This document shows, one piece after another, positions 61,798 through 64,000 of a stretch of DNA of 64,000 bases. The position numbers and the translations under genes were made by a program. This DNA is from Piscicola geometra. Lineage: Eukaryota; Annelida; Clitellata; Hirudinida; Piscicolidae. The notes beneath the pieces were generated by a model. That model searched no databases and was not told the origin of the DNA. It saw only the letters and a list, made by a program, of their open reading frames with translations. The stretch lies in assembly GCA_943735955.1 (NCBI GenBank), contig OX030955.1, forward strand, positions 1,298,734 to 1,362,733, read 5' to 3'. Every line of letters begins with the position of its first letter. Position 1 is the first letter of the stretch.

Positions 61798-64000
61798 GTA
61801 TGGAGTGTGTGTACGCTGTGGGCAAATAAACAAATTGTATGACCTAAACGGTTTGGGAATTAAAACACGAGACATTTTATTTGATAAATGGGTTCAATAT
61901 TTCATGGTTAATCAGTTTTTTCAAAGAAAATTTTAAAGAAATTTTTTATTAGTTAGGAATTCGTATATTTCATCATTTAGTAGATTTTAACAAAATAAAG
62001 AAAAAAATTTGATTTAAAAACGAAATATAAAATGAGAATAGATTGCAAAACTTGTAAATGTTCGCACTTGGGCTAAGGTTTTCTACAGAGAGAAAAAGAT
62101 GGATGAAGTGGGGTCGAAGTTTCTATAAAATAAACTGCAAAAGATTTAATTTTGAAATATTATTTGAACGCAATTTTTGTTATTTCAAAACTATTGTAAT
62201 TTAATTCGCATGTCTTAGATATGAAAATTCTAAAATTCACTTTAAAAAAGGTTTACTGGTTCAAGAATTGCAAAAAAATTATTTTTAAATCACAATAATT
62301 GAAAAACAAATTGCTTAAGTCTATAAAACTCAAAAATCCTGCTATAGCTATACCCATCCTTTTATTCTTTATCTAAAATTTTCATCTTAATTTATAATAG
62401 GGCCTCAAGTAAGATAACTAAAACAGAGATAAATCGATATAACAACAGAAAATGTGAAAAAAAGGTAGGAAAATACTAGGATTAACACATATTTTTGTGC
62501 ATTATTTGAATAAGTTTCAAATGAACTACTCGTTTATCTTATTTTGGTCAGTTGTGATCATTTTATTTGAAACTTAAACAAAACTTTGATAGGAATGTTT
62601 AGCAAAAAGAGTAGAACATAAAAATTTAAATTTAGAATCATCTAATATAATAAAATATAAATACTATTTTGAATGCTTCATTTTCTTTCAATTTTCAAGA
62701 ATTCTCTACTTTAAAATTGAAAATTATTTCTGAATGTTGACATTAAACTTTGAACAAATTTTACGGTCACACTTTAAACACGCACGACATCTTGCATCAC
62801 GCAATGACATCACCAAATCGGGAACACAACTAATGACCAAACGTGCTTATCCTACTCCGACCCTCCATCCATCTTGCTCTGCCTCCGTCAGTAATTTGCA
62901 TGTTACTATCAAAGAATCTAAGAAAATAAATTTCATTTTAGTTGGTAGTTACAGATAGTAAATAAAGTTACTAAAAAATGTACACAAATGAAGTTAAAAA
63001 TCAGCTGTAAAGTAGGTTTTGTTTATGTTCGTAATTTTTTTATTTTAATTTGTTTACATATCTTAGATCCTTTTTACTCCATTTATCATCTTCTTATCGA
63101 GCGAACTTGACGTCTTTCGATTTGAAATGTGAATGCAAGAGCCTTGGAAGCTTTGAAAATGGGTCTCTGAAGCAGGAAAGAGAAAGGAAACAGCGAGAAA
63201 TCCATTTGAATAGTCTTTCTCAAAGAAGAAACAGCAAGAAGTTTCCAGGATACCGTTATATTTATCTTATTTAACTGGCCTTAATCGCTTATCGACTCGT
63301 ATGCAGCATTTCGGACAGTAAAAGTTAAAAATATTTTTGCGGCTTCGTCCGAGCTGAACCTCTTTTTATCTTATGCCCTAAGAAAAGCTGGATTTAGTTG
63401 GTTTGATTACTTTAAAGTTAGTTGAACGATTGAGAAAGTTTCACAAAACTCATTTGAGCGAGTGTTTGTGCAGTATTTTGGAGAAGACGTTCATTTGGCT
63501 TAGGCTTAGACTTCAGCGTTTTCATGAAGGTATTTTAGAGCTTTCAAAACAACATTTTAAAGTTTTTTAAGTTAAAACTAAATAATATTTAAAACATAAA
63601 AAATATATTCAGATTAAATATTTATATTAGAAAAAGTTTTCTAACTTTATCCGCAATTTGAAAGGGGATGTTTAATCTGCTGCAGGCTTATTCAAACATT
63701 CCATTAATATTTATATTTTCCTATAAAATGTTATTTTTAGAAATTTTTTGCAAATTATTTTGATAATTTTGAAGCTCAAAATAATGTTCTTGCATTTTAG
63801 AAAAAAATGGGCAAAAAAAGAACATCAATCAAAACAATTTAATAAGAAACTGAGTATTAAATCAAGAATGATTAAAATCTTCCATAAAGTTTTGCAAAAC
63901 AAAAAAACATATTAAAAAAATACAAAAACATAAAATATATGTAGTTTTAAATTCCAATTAGGAAAAAATCATATGGCAGATTAAATTCATAATCTTAAGA
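61798..64000. other. Intron of the GABA-B receptor gene up to the window end
   Basis: No further receptor exon is recognised. Small frames at 62734-62958 and 63050-63274 do not resemble the next part of the ligand-binding domain. Confidence 0.5.

Noticed and set aside
62734..63274. Next exon of the GABA-B receptor
   Set aside because: The frames do not contain the expected SYGSSSPALSNR-like continuation of the ligand-binding domain.

Overview
This is animal nuclear DNA. The genes are split into many short exons with GT-AG introns, the exons are richer in G+C than the A+T-rich introns, and simple repeats, minisatellites and retroelement scraps are everywhere. The gene set (STRAD, RPL23A, NUP88, a salt-inducible kinase, plastin/fimbrin, a metabotropic GABA-B receptor) is that of a bilaterian. 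The compact invertebrate-style genes fit a lophotrochozoan such as an annelid or mollusc, but the species cannot be fixed from the sequence.

Layout. Positions 1-3956 hold the 3' end of an unidentified + strand gene (four phase-compatible exons, 1360-2839) and a separate Ser/Thr-rich + strand open frame (3246-3956). Then come three minus-strand genes: the STRAD pseudokinase (7569 to 4471, 5' end not found), ribosomal protein RPL23A (9527 to 8429, five exons including a 16-nt first and a 15-nt last coding exon) and nucleoporin NUP88 (16391 to 10103, about 16 exons). From 16.4 to 36.9 kb no complete gene is visible. This gene-poor part holds tRNA-derived SINE copies, decayed LINE reverse-transcriptase pieces, a G-rich hairpin, a 6.7-kb satellite of 12-bp units with higher-order repeats (24375-31122), and a 25-bp minisatellite whose unit is a near-perfect splice-site consensus (31908-32406). 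Three + strand genes follow: a SIK-family kinase (36992-41908, 15 exons, 603 codons), plastin/fimbrin (43250-47854, 13 exons, about 641 codons) and the 5' part of GABA-B receptor subunit 1 (49109 to 61797 and beyond), whose 10.7-kb intron carries a LINE fragment, a 260-bp (AT)n and a 703-bp (ATCA)n tract.

How the genes relate. STRAD is the pseudokinase that activates LKB1, and LKB1 phosphorylates the activation loop of SIK kinases, so two parts of one pathway lie about 29 kb apart; this may be chance. The other genes are housekeeping (ribosome, nuclear pore, actin bundling) or neuronal signalling. Exon limits were built by hand from homology, splice signals and codon phase. For STRAD (the nine exons found), RPL23A, SIK and the known part of the GABA-B receptor all junction phases close. 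Plastin has one doubtful acceptor, and the middle of NUP88 (14165-15000) is approximate.
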